Below, one piece after another: positions 46,385-57,362 of a DNA stretch of 64,000 bases. The position numbers and the translations under genes are program-made. The stretch lies in NCBI GenBank assembly GCA_016808115.1, contig JAEQBH010004116.1:1-64000 (forward strand), in the 5' to 3' direction. The first letter of the stretch is position 1. The number at the start of each line of letters is the position of its first letter. A model generated the notes under the pieces. The model saw only the letters and a program-made list of their open reading frames with translations, did no database searches and had not been told where the DNA came from. The DNA comes from Tetrastigma voinierianum. Its lineage: Eukaryota; Streptophyta; Magnoliopsida; Vitales; Vitaceae.

Positions 46385-46990
46385 CATTAAGAGCTTGAAG
46401 TTTTCGTCTTAGGCCCACTATTCCCAGACATAATCTTCTAACCCCAGCAAGCACTCACATCATACTATGCGTTGAAAGAGCTTTTGGAGAAGTGTTCCAA
46501 CCTCAAAGATTAGATGAAACTCATTTCTAGCCTCTATGGTGCCATCATTTCCTTTAGCGCATTACCAACGGGTAAACCACTTTTATGTTCTTGTATGATT
46601 TCTTCATTGTCAATAAGCAAATCCGATTGCTCCTTTCCCAAGTAGCATAGTCCGTTTTCTCAGCTTCAATACTAGTGGTTGTGATATCTGCCGGCTTATC
46701 CTTTGTAAGAGCAATGTGAACATCTGCCAGCTCCATTCCAAATAGAAAGTCCTCTTTCCATTTCTTAAAATTCAATCCAGTAAGGACCTCAATTGAAATG
46801 GAATTGCCGTTCACAGAAAAATTGACTGAAAAAACAAAACAAAACAATACAATCAGCATCATGTGAATACTCATACAGAGAATTACATACATCATCACAT
46901 AATCACCTTTGGGCAGAAAATATGACATGCAGTTGTACACTCTCCACATGACAGCGGCCATGAGAACATATTCTAATCTTTACATTGAGA
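46385..46990 (-). pseudogene. Copia gag, N-terminal part
   Basis: A clean minus-strand frame includes 'LTGLNFKKWKEDFLFGMELADVHIAL' and 'YATWERSNRICLLTMKKS'. This is the standard copia gag pattern of a 'L.G.N...W...' start followed by a helical domain. The best start lies near 46820. A run of upstream codons (46961-46850) is open but leader-like. The frame is lost after 'MKKS'. A zinc knuckle follows about 500 bp further on. Confidence 0.8.
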
Positions 46991-47499
46991 AATCACCACC
47001 TTTGGGTGTATGAACCACTAAGATGATCATTTCTCGACACATGCCATACATGTATCCCTCCATGAACTAACACGGGATCACCTCCTTTGGGAGTATGATC
47101 ACGTAATAAAAGCAGGAGACATCCCACCACAATATAGGTAGTATTTCTGAGCCCATAGAGTGTGCCACTTTGGCGGTCCTAACTTGATTGAATCCTTAGA
47201 AAATCTCATACGGGGATATTGACTTTATGTATCACATTCAATATATATATATGTAATGCCAATTATCTTATTTAATTCATTAATAGTCAATAGAATTACA
47301 CTCTATAGATCATATACGTGAATATACATGTTAGCTACCATATGTATTTCAAAACCATAGAGAAATACAAAAATACGTAAAAAATACCTAATTTCTAAGC
47401 CTATATGGGTTCTATACGCATTTTCATATCGCCAAAGCGAGCATGTAAAATAAATATACCACATTGTAGAGAATTTCGATACGAGTTTGTAGATATCAA

Positions 47500-47935
47500 G
47501 ATTGCATAAAAACAACCTCACGCTCACGCGCCTTCGAAGAACCGGCGCGTGTGGAAGCGTGGCGGCAGCGTGTCCTGGCTGCTGGATCGTTGACCGGGTG
47601 AGTTAAAAATCGGGTTGGCCGGTCGGGTAAAAATCCGGGTCGGGCGTTGGCGGGTCGGTCAATCGGGTCGGTGCGTTGACCGAGTCGGTCATGGTCGGGT
47701 CTTGGCCGGCCATGATGGCGTCATCATGGCGTCGGTATCGGACTGACAGGTCAAAAGCGGATCGAGCGACGGTTTGGCGGTCCCGGTCGGTGGCGGTCGG
47801 TGGCGTCGGTAAGCAGTTGGCGGTCGGAGCGTGTCAGCTTCACGCGCGCCGTCGTGCTCAATGCGCGTGGCGATGGCCTATGGTAGCGTCGGCCTCCTCA
47901 CGTGACGTGCCACCTGTCTGATCGTCTCGTCGGTA
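47500..47935 (-). repeat. GC-rich CGGGTCGG-type repeats in the copia leader
   Basis: Short repeats such as CGGGTCGGTC, GGTCGGTGGCG and GTTGACCG follow each other within an otherwise AT-rich element. The segment lies between primer site and gag, in the untranslated leader. Confidence 0.8.
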
Positions 47936-48060
47936 GATTCCAAATATGCAAAAATTATGTTTGGATTTGATGAAAATCTCCGAAACTGGACAGAAGCCAG
48001 ATTTGAAGAAAACCCAAAAAATAAAATTCTCCAATTCATATATTTTGAATTCTAATCCAT

Positions 48061-48077
48061 GGTTGGCTCTGATACCA
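48061..48077 (-). other. Primer-binding site (initiator tRNA-Met)
   Basis: The minus strand reads TGGTATCAGAGCCAACC two bases after the LTR. TGGTATCAGAGCC is the exact plant initiator-Met primer sequence. Confidence 0.95.
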
Positions 48078-48079
48078 AC

Positions 48080-48527
48080 TGTTGGACACGTTTTAAATCA
48101 ACCTAGATCACCATGTTAGAATACAAAGCATAATAATGGAGAAAAAGCGTAAGTGCATACGGTTGGAATCCATAATTGACGTCGCGGAATCGGTGAAGAC
48201 ACGCAAGAACGATCTAGGAATCTTCTCCTTACCCCCGATTCTTGACACTAGCTTCCCGATGAGGAGATACCTCTCACGTATCGGAGAAAGTATTTCTACG
48301 AATACGTATGTGGGAAAATGAAAAATCACGTATCGACTTAGGGTTTGGGAGGGACTTGGTATTTTGTTTATTGAGTTACGTACGGGCACATCTCATTACG
48401 AGGCGGGCCGTACTCAGCCACAACACCCGGCCTATATTAAATTTAGACCCTTTATAATCTCACTTTATTAGATCAAATAAATCCAATTAAGTTCAATTAA
48501 TAAAGCCCACATAATGAAAATCTTACA
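48080..48527 (-). repeat. 5' LTR of the copia element (448 bp)
   Basis: TGTTGGACACG at its left end and AATCTTACA at its right. It is the 5' LTR because the primer site is adjacent. Confidence 0.9.
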
Positions 48528-48800
48528 TTGAGTTGGACAACAGAAGAATATGTAATTAAAAAAGGGAAATATAAATAAAATAAAATTAACTATTATCATA
48601 TCTCACGATTGGTTAATTGTTAATTAATTAATACATATCATCCTTATAACAAATCTTTTACCTTAATGGGTGATAAAGAATTAATGAATTCAATTTGAAG
48701 TTGAGAGATGAGTCAGATATTACAAGAAATGCTCATAAATTAGCAGTTTCAGTGAGAATGGACTTTATCTTTTAAGGTTATTGATTAAGGAACCCTGATC

Positions 48801-48807
48801 TATAAAT
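48801..48807 (+). promoter_or_regulatory. TATA box of the second pectinesterase copy
   Basis: TATAAAT, 76 bp before the ATG at 48877. Same placement as in the first copy. Confidence 0.5.
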
Positions 48808-48876
48808 TGTCCTCTTGGTCTTTCAATTTTTCATAAATCATCTTAGACCAACAAAGAAAAGAAGTAATAAGTCAAA

Positions 48877-49698
48877 ATGCAATTTCCTTCGGTTCTACTT
48901 ATTTTCATGTTGTCCATCATCATCTTTGAAGATTTAAGAGCAACACGCTTCAGGTCAAATGAAAAATATTTTTCATTAAAAGTCAATATTGTGAAGATTA
49001 TCACTGCATCTCAATCGGGCCAAGCAAACTTTAGAAGGATTCAAGTTGCTGTTGATGTCATTCCTTAACTTAGACATATACTTGCTTATTTAATTTGTTT
49101 TGGTTTTGGTTAGAGATAACAATTAGACATTTAAAGTTTCGTAAGTGTAACATCAATGATTTTTTTAGGAATTTGGATTAAGTGTCCATTACCCATTATT
49201 GATCTTATTAAAGTTTGGACCTGTTTATTTTTGGGATGCCTATAAATTTATGATGTACTTTTAGGATTTGTAGCATTGAAAGGTTTTTGTGGTATTGTGG
49301 GTATTATAGGATTTTGTGATTTTTCCTTAGTCCTTTCAATACTTGAATACTCTATACTCAATTTTTTAGAATGGATTTCTCCTCCTCTGCCCATTGTTTC
49401 CATCTTTTTATTTTCTTGATGTGTGAATCGTTTTTATTTAACAATATATTTTCATGCTTTTTTATGTTTGCTTATTTTGTTTTGACTTTAGTCACAACCT
49501 ACATTATGTAACATTGTTTCATTTTGTTAAATTTGCATTGAATTTAGAGGTTATATGACCTATTTGGAGCAAGATTATACTTGAGAAGGATTCGATGTTA
49601 GCAAGCGAGTTAAACGGTCTCAACATAAACTACCAGAAAATGAGACGCAACCATATACAAGAGCTAGGCTTACCACACAGCCACAAATGAATTATTAA
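48877..49698 (+). pseudogene. Second pectinesterase copy, exons 2-4 deleted
   Basis: Exon 1 (48877-49068) encodes a signal peptide and 'TASQSGQANFRRIQVAVDVIP', parallel to the first copy. It then ends in a stop where the first copy continues. Intron-4-like sequence from the first copy (compare 49180-49400 with 8530-8640) follows at once. The last exon (about 49549-49698) reads 'TYLEQDYT*EGFDVSKRVKRSQH' and ends 'TQPQMNY'. It contains an internal stop and lacks the 'IQDGWL' segment. All three catalytic exons, with the Gln, both Asp and the Arg-Trp motif, are gone. It cannot be an enzyme. Confidence 0.85.
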
Positions 49699-49699
49699 A

Positions 49700-50400
49700 C
49701 TAATATCTTGTGTTTTGTGCAGTAGAGCATTGCTTTGTAGTGATGATTTTGTTTTAATCCCTTATACTAGGGGAATTAGTAATATCGATGATCTAACAAT
49801 GGTTGGAATCAATAGTCTTAATGGATGAATTAATCTTTCTTTCTAAATTTTGATTAATCACTTCCCATGAATGAATTTTAGAGGCATTAAAGTAAAATCA
49901 TTTAAGGTTATGTTTGATTCTTGGAAAGTTTGAGTGAAAATGTAAGAGAGAAAGGAAAAAGAGAGCTAAAAGTAGAGAAAGAAAAAAAACAGATAAATAT
50001 AAAGGATAAAATATTTTTATTCATACTTTCAAGTTTAATGAATCTATTTAACTCATCAATATGAAAACTAAATTATTTTCAAGTATAAAAATTTCTAACT
50101 AATTTTAATTATTTATGATTTTCTATAAAAAAAAAAAAATGAGAACAATCAAACATAAGAAAATAATTTTTCTTGACACTTTTTTCTTTTATTATTATTT
50201 TTTTCAGGAATCAAACATAGCTTAAAATTAATAATAACAATTGCTAACTTCACATTCCAATCATTCTCATCATTATTAATTAATTAAAGAAAAATAAAAT
50301 ATCAAATTAATGATTCATTGATTAAGAAAATCATAATTCATTTTGGTCAAATAAGAGACTTTTACAAAGACAATCATAATTCTTTTAATTTGGTAGTCAT
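49700..50400. repeat. 3' flank duplicated with the pectinesterase
   Basis: Parallels 8915-9560 in order (TTGCTTTGTAGTGAT, AATATCGATGATC, CATTAAAGTAAA, TTAATTAAAGAAA). No gene. Confidence 0.65.
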
Positions 50401-51077
50401 TCATGTTTAGTTCATATGGTTGAATGCTCAACGTTTTCTAAAAGACAAGACATAGGGAGATGATGGGTCTAGGCTTATGGGGACACCATAGGCTTATGGG
50501 GACATATGCCCCATCAATTTTTCATATATAGTTTCCCCTCCCCATGTCTATGGTGTTTCCATTAAATTAGTTTTTTTTATCTTGAAATTATCCATGAAAT
50601 TTTTTTTATCCAATATTTCCATTACATTAAAGCTCATTTTTGGAAGCTGAAAAGTATTAAGGAAAGAAAAAAATATTAAGAAAAATTATTTTCTTATGTT
50701 TTATTTCACTTTGAAAAATATAAAAGAAAATCAAATATAAATAAGATCCCCCAAAATTTTATATATTTGAAAATTTCTTAGTTCTTATGTTATAGAGAAA
50801 AACAAATAGAACAATTTTGAATAAACATATATAATTAATTTATTAGGTTTAAATCTATTTTTTATTTTTCTTCAAATTTTTCTTTCCTTTCTCTTTTCTT
50901 TTATATTTTCTTTCCTTAGTACTTTCCGGGTTACAAACAGAGCTTAATGGTCCACTAAAACTTTTCCCAAAAAAAATTCTCGTTTCTACAATTGAGATAT
51001 TCGAGCCAAGGTATAAGTTATTATCTTTGGCTACAATCACCAGAGATTACCATCCTATCATTAATCATACAAAACCT

Positions 51078-51143
<66 letters not shown>

Positions 51144-51385
51144 GTAGCTAAAAAAAACTTCAATTATTACCCTTTGTCATTTGCCACCACATTAATCATT
51201 TTTCATATCTTTAAAGTGTTTTGGTACCCTAAAGTAAAACCTAATCTAAAAACTAGGGAAACCTGCTTGAAAAGAATAACTTAACCAACTATTTGGATTT
51301 ATCTATTTAAATATTATTAAAATGTTATATGAATAAATGATAAATCTATATTTTATTCAATTTTTAAAATTTATTATTGATAACA
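50401..51385. other. AT-rich intergenic DNA
   Basis: No gene seen. A small direct repeat, TAGGCTTATGGGGACA, lies at about 50469-50505, and a (TA)n run at 51080-51140. Confidence 0.6.
51080..51140. repeat. (TA)n microsatellite
   Basis: About 30 uninterrupted TA units, 250 bp left of the CACTA transposon. Confidence 0.95.
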
Positions 51386-52130
51386 CACTACAAGAAATTC
51401 ACAGTTTACCGACAAAATTTACCGACGGATTAAATTCCGTTGGTAATTACCGATAGAATATCGACGGAACAAGGCGTATTATTTTTTCCACATTTTTGCT
51501 ACCATTCTGAGGCAGATACTTATAAAGTGCAGAACAAAAGTGTTACGTAAAAGGCAATTTTCATCTTGCATTTATGTAGGCGCAACTTTTAGGTACCATT
51601 TGCAGAATACCTCTGGAAAATTGACGGAGGTGTTAAAGTAGATGAATTTTCGCATCAACTTTAGGTACCATTTACCAAGCGGGAATACATGGAACATTAC
51701 TGACGGAAGTGTTCCGTAGGTAAATTTTACCTATAAAGTACCTACAGATTACCGACGGAAGTTACTGACGGATAGTCTTCCGTAGGTAAATTACACTATA
51801 AAAAATTCACAGTTTACCAACGGAAGTGTTCCGTAGGTAAATTTTACCTATAAATTACCTACAAATTACCACTTAGGAGTTACTGACGAATAGTCTTATT
51901 AGGTAAATTACACGATAATAAAATTCACCGGTTCTGGGACGGAAGTGTTAAAAAGTAGGTAAATTTTAACTATAAATTACCTACAGTTACCCAGCGAGAT
52001 ATCTTGACGGATAGTCTTACATGGAGTAAATTACTACCTATAAAAAATTCACGAGTTCTGTAGACATAAGTATTCGTGGTAAATTTTACTATAATTACCT
52101 ACAGTTCTTGCGAATTACCTATAAAAATAT
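51386..52130. repeat. Left terminal and subterminal repeats of the CACTA element
   Basis: Successive copies of AATTCACAGTTTACCGACGG, GAAGTGTTCCGTAGGTAAAT and TTACCTATAAATTACCTAC occur in direct and inverted orientation. In characterised En/Spm elements such subterminal motifs bind the TnpA protein; that role is inferred here. Confidence 0.85.
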
Positions 52131-54172
52131 TTGAAGATTATCCTTAATCATACTTAATTTAATTACACTTGAAAAACAATTTAACATGTACATTATTGTT
52201 TATTTAATTCCTTTTGAAGATTTTTTTAAATATCTTCATAAATTTTAGATGATTTTTAACTTATCAATATTTTTGTCCATCATTTTATATATTAATTATT
52301 ATTATATATTTATATATTATTTATTTTATTTGAAGAATTATAAATTTGTGAAATTATTTTTAACATTTTTATAAGATTTTGACCTATTTTATTATTTAGT
52401 CTGTAAACCCGCATGCCAAGGTTGGCTAAAAACTCATCAGAATAAAAATGGGTCGATTTGCTTTCGACTATTTTAGCCCGTGACTCGAATGGGTTGGCCC
52501 GAAATAGGTTAAGCTTACCTGTTTACCAGCTCTACTAAGAGAAGCTCCTTCTCTTCCATCAGTTTCTTAATTTTTGTTTTATCTCCTCATGTTTAGAAAT
52601 CCCTTCCTAGTCGAGCCCATTTGCCTCCTCAAATCATGATTTATTTATTTTAGCACCTACTAAAATATACTAAGCCCCATCACCCCCCAAAGGCCATTCT
52701 TCGCCTCCATAATCAAATTTATATATATATATATATATATATATTAATTTTTTTTTTTTACGTTCAGTAAAATCTGCTTTTGGTAGTGGGAGGGGAAATC
52801 ATAGGCACCATGGGTGCAATGAGACATTTATAATATGGGCGAGTGGCGTTTGGTATCTTTCATTTCCTCTGGCTGCGTTTAGGGTATGTGGCATGAGTCT
52901 CATTCTTCACTAATAACAGGGAAAATCTCAGAATGAATAGGATACGAGGGATAGCTCGTAGCCGACTCAACCGTTCGGTGACCGCTCCTTCAACGCTTCA
53001 ATCTTTTCCCTCCTTAAAAGTCTTTTTTCTTTTCGCTCCTCTTTCGCCGGCCCAGCTCGGTCGATAAGTTCTTCTCTCTCTCATTCTTGGATCTCTTTGT
53101 TTGTTTGGTTGCATGAAGGGGTTTGTGGTGGTATTCAATACAAGAAAAAAGGCTTTTGTTAACATATATTATGTTGACTTAAAGGTAATATATGTTATCA
53201 TTGTAACAATTATAACATATATGACTTGTTTATACGAATAATGACATATATAAAATTTATTGAATTATTCCTTAACTTATATGAGAGAACCTTGATAGAT
53301 ATGGCCATGTGTGGAACGAGAATGGAAATTGTAGTTTGCTTGTGGGCTAAAATCTGCCATAATTTAAAACCTCATTATGATCTTTGATAACTACGCTGAT
53401 CATTGAAAAATGCTACATAGGCTCTTGAATTGAAACCATAAACTTATCCATCAAAAAAAGAAAAAACCATAAACTTAATTGTTTTAAGTACCTATTTTTA
53501 GCTTTTTATCCTTCCAATCAGTTATTATCTTTTTACCCTTTGGTTTGGAGCTTGTTATGATGCTTGTGCCATAATTTTTAGCCCATGACTTCTTTACAAA
53601 GATAAAAATAGCTTTAGATACGGAATCCAAATAATATTGGGGAAGAATTATGGAATATGGCCATGATGAGTTTCTGACTAGCTTGGTCTGATCTACTTAG
53701 AACCCGGACCCTTTAATTGCTTGAAAGCACTTATGTAGGGAAACAGGTCGATAGGTTGAAGCGATAAATACAATTGTTCCTAACGATCATTTTTTGTGGT
53801 GGTATGGGGAATACCCTTTCATTCTTTATTTGTATTATTAAATTTTGGATGATAGGGGTGATGTGTCTGCAATTTTATTGTGTATTTGCTAGTTTCACTT
53901 GGATGAGAAAACATGTATGCTTGTATATGCATTTGACAAACATTATGGGAATAATTCACGCATTCTATTGTTTAGGCTTGTAATTAGACTTGAACGGATT
54001 TCCTTTCTTACATTATGGAATGAACCAAAAGTCATGCTATTTCTTTTTTCTATAGGGCATTCTAACAGCATTATATCTTTTTGTTTATTTTGATATAAAT
54101 GGATAGTGAGCCAACTTTGTTTCCATTTCTTGATTGCCGATTAGTGTGAGTGAGGTTGAAGCACTATTGCAG
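52131..54172. other. CACTA interior left of the TnpA-like exons
   Basis: No supported gene. 52410-52510 has a moderately GC-rich stretch (GGGTTGGCCCGAAATAGG). 52790-53130 looks like a 5' leader of an unidentified transcription unit, with a CT-rich end at about 53085. (TA)n occurs at 52722-52743. Confidence 0.4.
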
Positions 54173-56418
54173 GCTATTCAAGAGCATCGCGAGTTCTGTA
54201 GTGATGATGAGTTAATAAACAAGGTAATCTAATGTTGCGAAACTGAAATCCTCTCTTTTATTCTACAATTCATTTTTCTTTAACACGGTCCTCCTTTCCT
54301 TTATCGTTGTTTCTTTTCTTTTCTTTTCTCTACCATGAAATTGTATTTTAGTTGATCTTTAGTAGGGTCTAAATTTTTTCTTTAAATATCAATAAATCTG
54401 AGTCACGGTGGAATGGGATTACTATTTTCAACTTGGTTTCATCTGTGATTCCAAAGGCTTGTGTAATAAGCAAAATTAATACAGGGATCCATTGAAACGA
54501 TTTTGACTTTTGACATGACATCATTTGTAATTTTAAAGAGGCTTGCACTTTATATTTCTTTTTCTTTCTCAAACATATATACATGACACAAATAGGAACT
54601 GATGATTTCTCATTGGTTTTGTGTAGTACAATTCAATGATAATGCGGCCTTTATAATTTTTTTCTAATTACAACCTTCTTTGTTTCTTAATTTTGCACCA
54701 TTGAATTATAGAAAACTTCCAAATCTTCACTTCTAACGACAAAATCTGCATTTTATTTGTAGGTGTATTTCTATTAGCTTATGCTCTAATCCATAAGTTG
54801 TTTCTATATTATTTATGAAAAAAAAATGTTGTTTTGTAGATCTTTGCTCAAACAAAGCATTCACTTTTGCTATTGTATACACATGATATTGTATACGCAT
54901 GAAGAGTTTCAATTGGCTCTGTTCAAGAACATAAAGAAGGAGAATCTCTTTGCAAATAGGGTAACATATATTGTTCTTTATTTATTCATTTAAATAGTCT
55001 GAACAAGGTCTAAATTATGCTTACAATATGATATTGGTTCAAAACTTGACAATATGGGCCTCTTCACAATGTGCATCTATTAGTAACTTTGATACCATAT
55101 GCATGTTTTATATATTTTCTCATTTTTTTATCAACGGGAAAAGGATGTTGAATAATGATTGAACGATATTCAATGGTGTTTTTCCTATTCTTAATCTTCT
55201 GGTCAATTTTTTATTTAATTGTATTGCATTAATAACCAGCCTATCAATGGGTTTTGATGGATGGTTTTTTTTTTCCTTTTTTATTGTAGTTGTGGCTAGA
55301 ACATATTCAATGGTGCTGTGAATTAGTTATGCTTGTTTTCTTTTTGCAATTATCTTTAGTTCTTAATTGAATTGAATTGTCTCTACATGTGTAGGCTAGA
55401 AAACTAGGTCGACCACCCACTGCTCCGAAGTTGTTTGTTCACACACGTACAAAAAATGGCGATGGCAAGACTTTCATTAATGAAAAGTCCAAATATGTTA
55501 ATGTAAATTATTCTATCACTTTTGCTATTGTATACGCAGGAAGAGTTTCAATTGGCTCTGTTCAAGAACATAAAGGAGGAGACTCTCTTTGCAAATAGGG
55601 TAACATATATTGTTCTTTATTTATTCATTTAAATAGTATGAGCAAGTCTAAGTGTATCTTACAATATGATCTTGGTTCAAAACCAGCAATATCGACCTCT
55701 ATACAATGTGCATCTATGTAACTGTGATACCATATGCATGTTTTATATATTTTCTCATTTTTCTTATCAACGGGAAAAGGATGTTGAATAATGATTGAAG
55801 CGATATTCAATGGTGTTTTCTATTCTTAATCTTACGGTCAATTTTTTATTTAATTGTATTGCATTAATAACCAGCCTATCAATGGGTTTTGGTGGATGGT
55901 TTTTTTTCCATTTTTATTATAGTTGTGGCTAGAACATATTCAATGGTGTTGTGAATTAGTTATGCTTATTTTCTTTTTGCAATTATCTTTAGTTCTTAAT
56001 TGAATTGAATTGTCTCTACATGTGTAGGCTAGAAAACTGGGTCGACCACCTTTGCTCCGGAGTTGTTTGTTCACACACGTGCAATGGCGATAGCAAGACT
56101 TTCATTAATGAAAAGTCCAAAAGATGTTAATGTAAATTATTCTATCACTTGATATATTATGTCCTATCTTTCATTTAGTTGTGCTTCTAATTGAATATGT
56201 TTATGTATTTGCAGGATGCTATTGAGGCTAAGCGAGAGCAATTGACACAAAACAATGAAACAATAGATGAAAATAATATGTTTCTAGATGTTGTGGGTGG
56301 ACAACAAAAAGGTCGGGTTTATGGGCTTGGTTCACAGGCTACACAATATTATGATTTTGGCTCTACCTCTTCTTCCACATCAGCATTTGATGTTTCACTC
56401 AACAAAATGCGGAGGTAA
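54173..56418 (+). pseudogene. CACTA TnpA-like / plant transposase (Ptta/En/Spm) gene, exon-duplicated
   Basis: Exon-like blocks with AG/GT borders and phase 0: 54173-54223 (AIQEHREFCSDDELINK), 54901-54960, 55395-55502 (starts ARKLGRPPTAPKLFVHT), 55540-55599 (EEFQLALFKNIKEETLFANR), 56028 to about 56130, and 56215-56418 (DAIEAKREQLTQN...VYGLGSQ...MRR). The 'K.G.P..P.LF.HT....GKTF..E....V' and 'GR.YGLGSQ' patterns belong to the plant En/Spm transposase family PF03004. In known elements that product binds subterminal repeats. A ~640-bp tandem duplication (about 54880-55515 and 55516-56150) doubled two exons. One copy of each is damaged, so a normal product is unlikely. Confidence 0.75.
54880..56150 (+). 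repeat. Tandem duplication of about 635 bp inside the TnpA-like gene
   Basis: GAAGAGTTTCAATTGGCTCT occurs at 54901 and 55540, and GCTAGAAAACT.GGTCGACCA at 55395 and 56028. Intron sequence between them is also duplicated (for example GGGTAACATATATTGTTCTT). Confidence 0.95.
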
Positions 56419-56889
56419 TTGGCGGCTAACCACGGGATTAATGATCGGATTTAATGATTAGAATCTGTAGAGATGACACAACTATTGTTAAGGCATTTGG
56501 ATGAAATGTCTAAAGGAATTGGACAAGTACTAGTACCATACAAACAGCCTTCGCATGACCATGGTAATGGAGCATCGGACATCCCAGCGATGATCACCTC
56601 GGTAGTGCTAATTTATTTCCACGGTAGTGAAGCTGTTTAAGTACTTTTGATGTAGCAGCTAATACTTTTTAATATTTAGGTGCTGTTTTTAATACTTCGA
56701 AATATTTAGGTACTTTTTTTAATACATTTGACCTATTCAGAATATTGTTCTTTTTTTTTGTTATTGGGATATGTCAATGTTATATTATTAGGCATGATTG
56801 TTATATATAAATTTGCTTTTATGAGAATCATTAAATGTGCTTTAATAAGGTTTTAAGAGCCAAATTATAGTAGTAAAAATATAAATATA

Positions 56890-57357
56890 TTTTTATATTT
56901 ACCTATAATTTACCGACGACATACCTACAGAAGTGGTGAATAATAACTATCAATTACCGACGGATTACCTACAAAATCACGACTAAATCACAGAAATGAA
57001 AGGACTTAGTAGCTAAATGACCGACAATTTATCGACGGAATACCTACAAAAGTGGTTATCAATTACCGACGAATTACCTACAAAATCACCAACAAAATTC
57101 ATAGCCAATTACCGATAGAATACCAACGGAATGCTTATAAAAGTGGTTGCCAATTACTGACAGATTAACTACAAAATCACCAACAAAATACCTACAAAGT
57201 ATATTCGTAGCAAATTGCGGCGGAATCGCAGACGACTATAAAAGTGGTTGTCAATTCTTGACAGGATTACCTACAACGCGCAACAAAATATAGCGAGGAC
57301 TTTTCCATTAGGTAAATTAGATAGATTACCTACAAAATTTTGTCGGTATTTCATCCC
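56890..57357. repeat. Right subterminal repeats of the CACTA element, outer part displaced
   Basis: Repeated ACCGACG/GATTACCTACAAAATCACC units, about 60-70 bp apart, end in TTTTGTCGGTATTTC. The terminal portion (59476-59697) lies beyond the solo LTR. Confidence 0.85.
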
Positions 57358-57362
57358 CATTT

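Larger units (their letters stand above)
41645..48527 (-). mobile_element. Ty1/copia LTR retrotransposon, decayed
   Basis: Direct repeats at 41645-42096 and 48080-48527 have copia-type ends (TGTAAGATTTTC at the minus-strand start). An initiator-Met primer site lies next to the right LTR and a GTGGGAGAA polypurine tract next to the left LTR. The interior on the minus strand reads leader, gag, zinc knuckle, integrase, RT and RNase H, which is the copia order (integrase before RT). Frames are broken throughout. No clean target duplication was found. Confidence 0.85.

Noticed and set aside
46850..46961. Transmembrane-like start upstream of copia gag
   Set aside because: A leader stretch open by chance; the conserved gag start lies further downstream at about 46820.
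51027..51284. Open frame with alternating Tyr-Ile
   Set aside because: Translation of a (TA)n microsatellite.
53774..54093. Two overlapping hydrophobic open frames
   Set aside because: AT-rich intron-like sequence in the CACTA element; no family resemblance, and it lies directly before the first recognisable TnpA-like exon.
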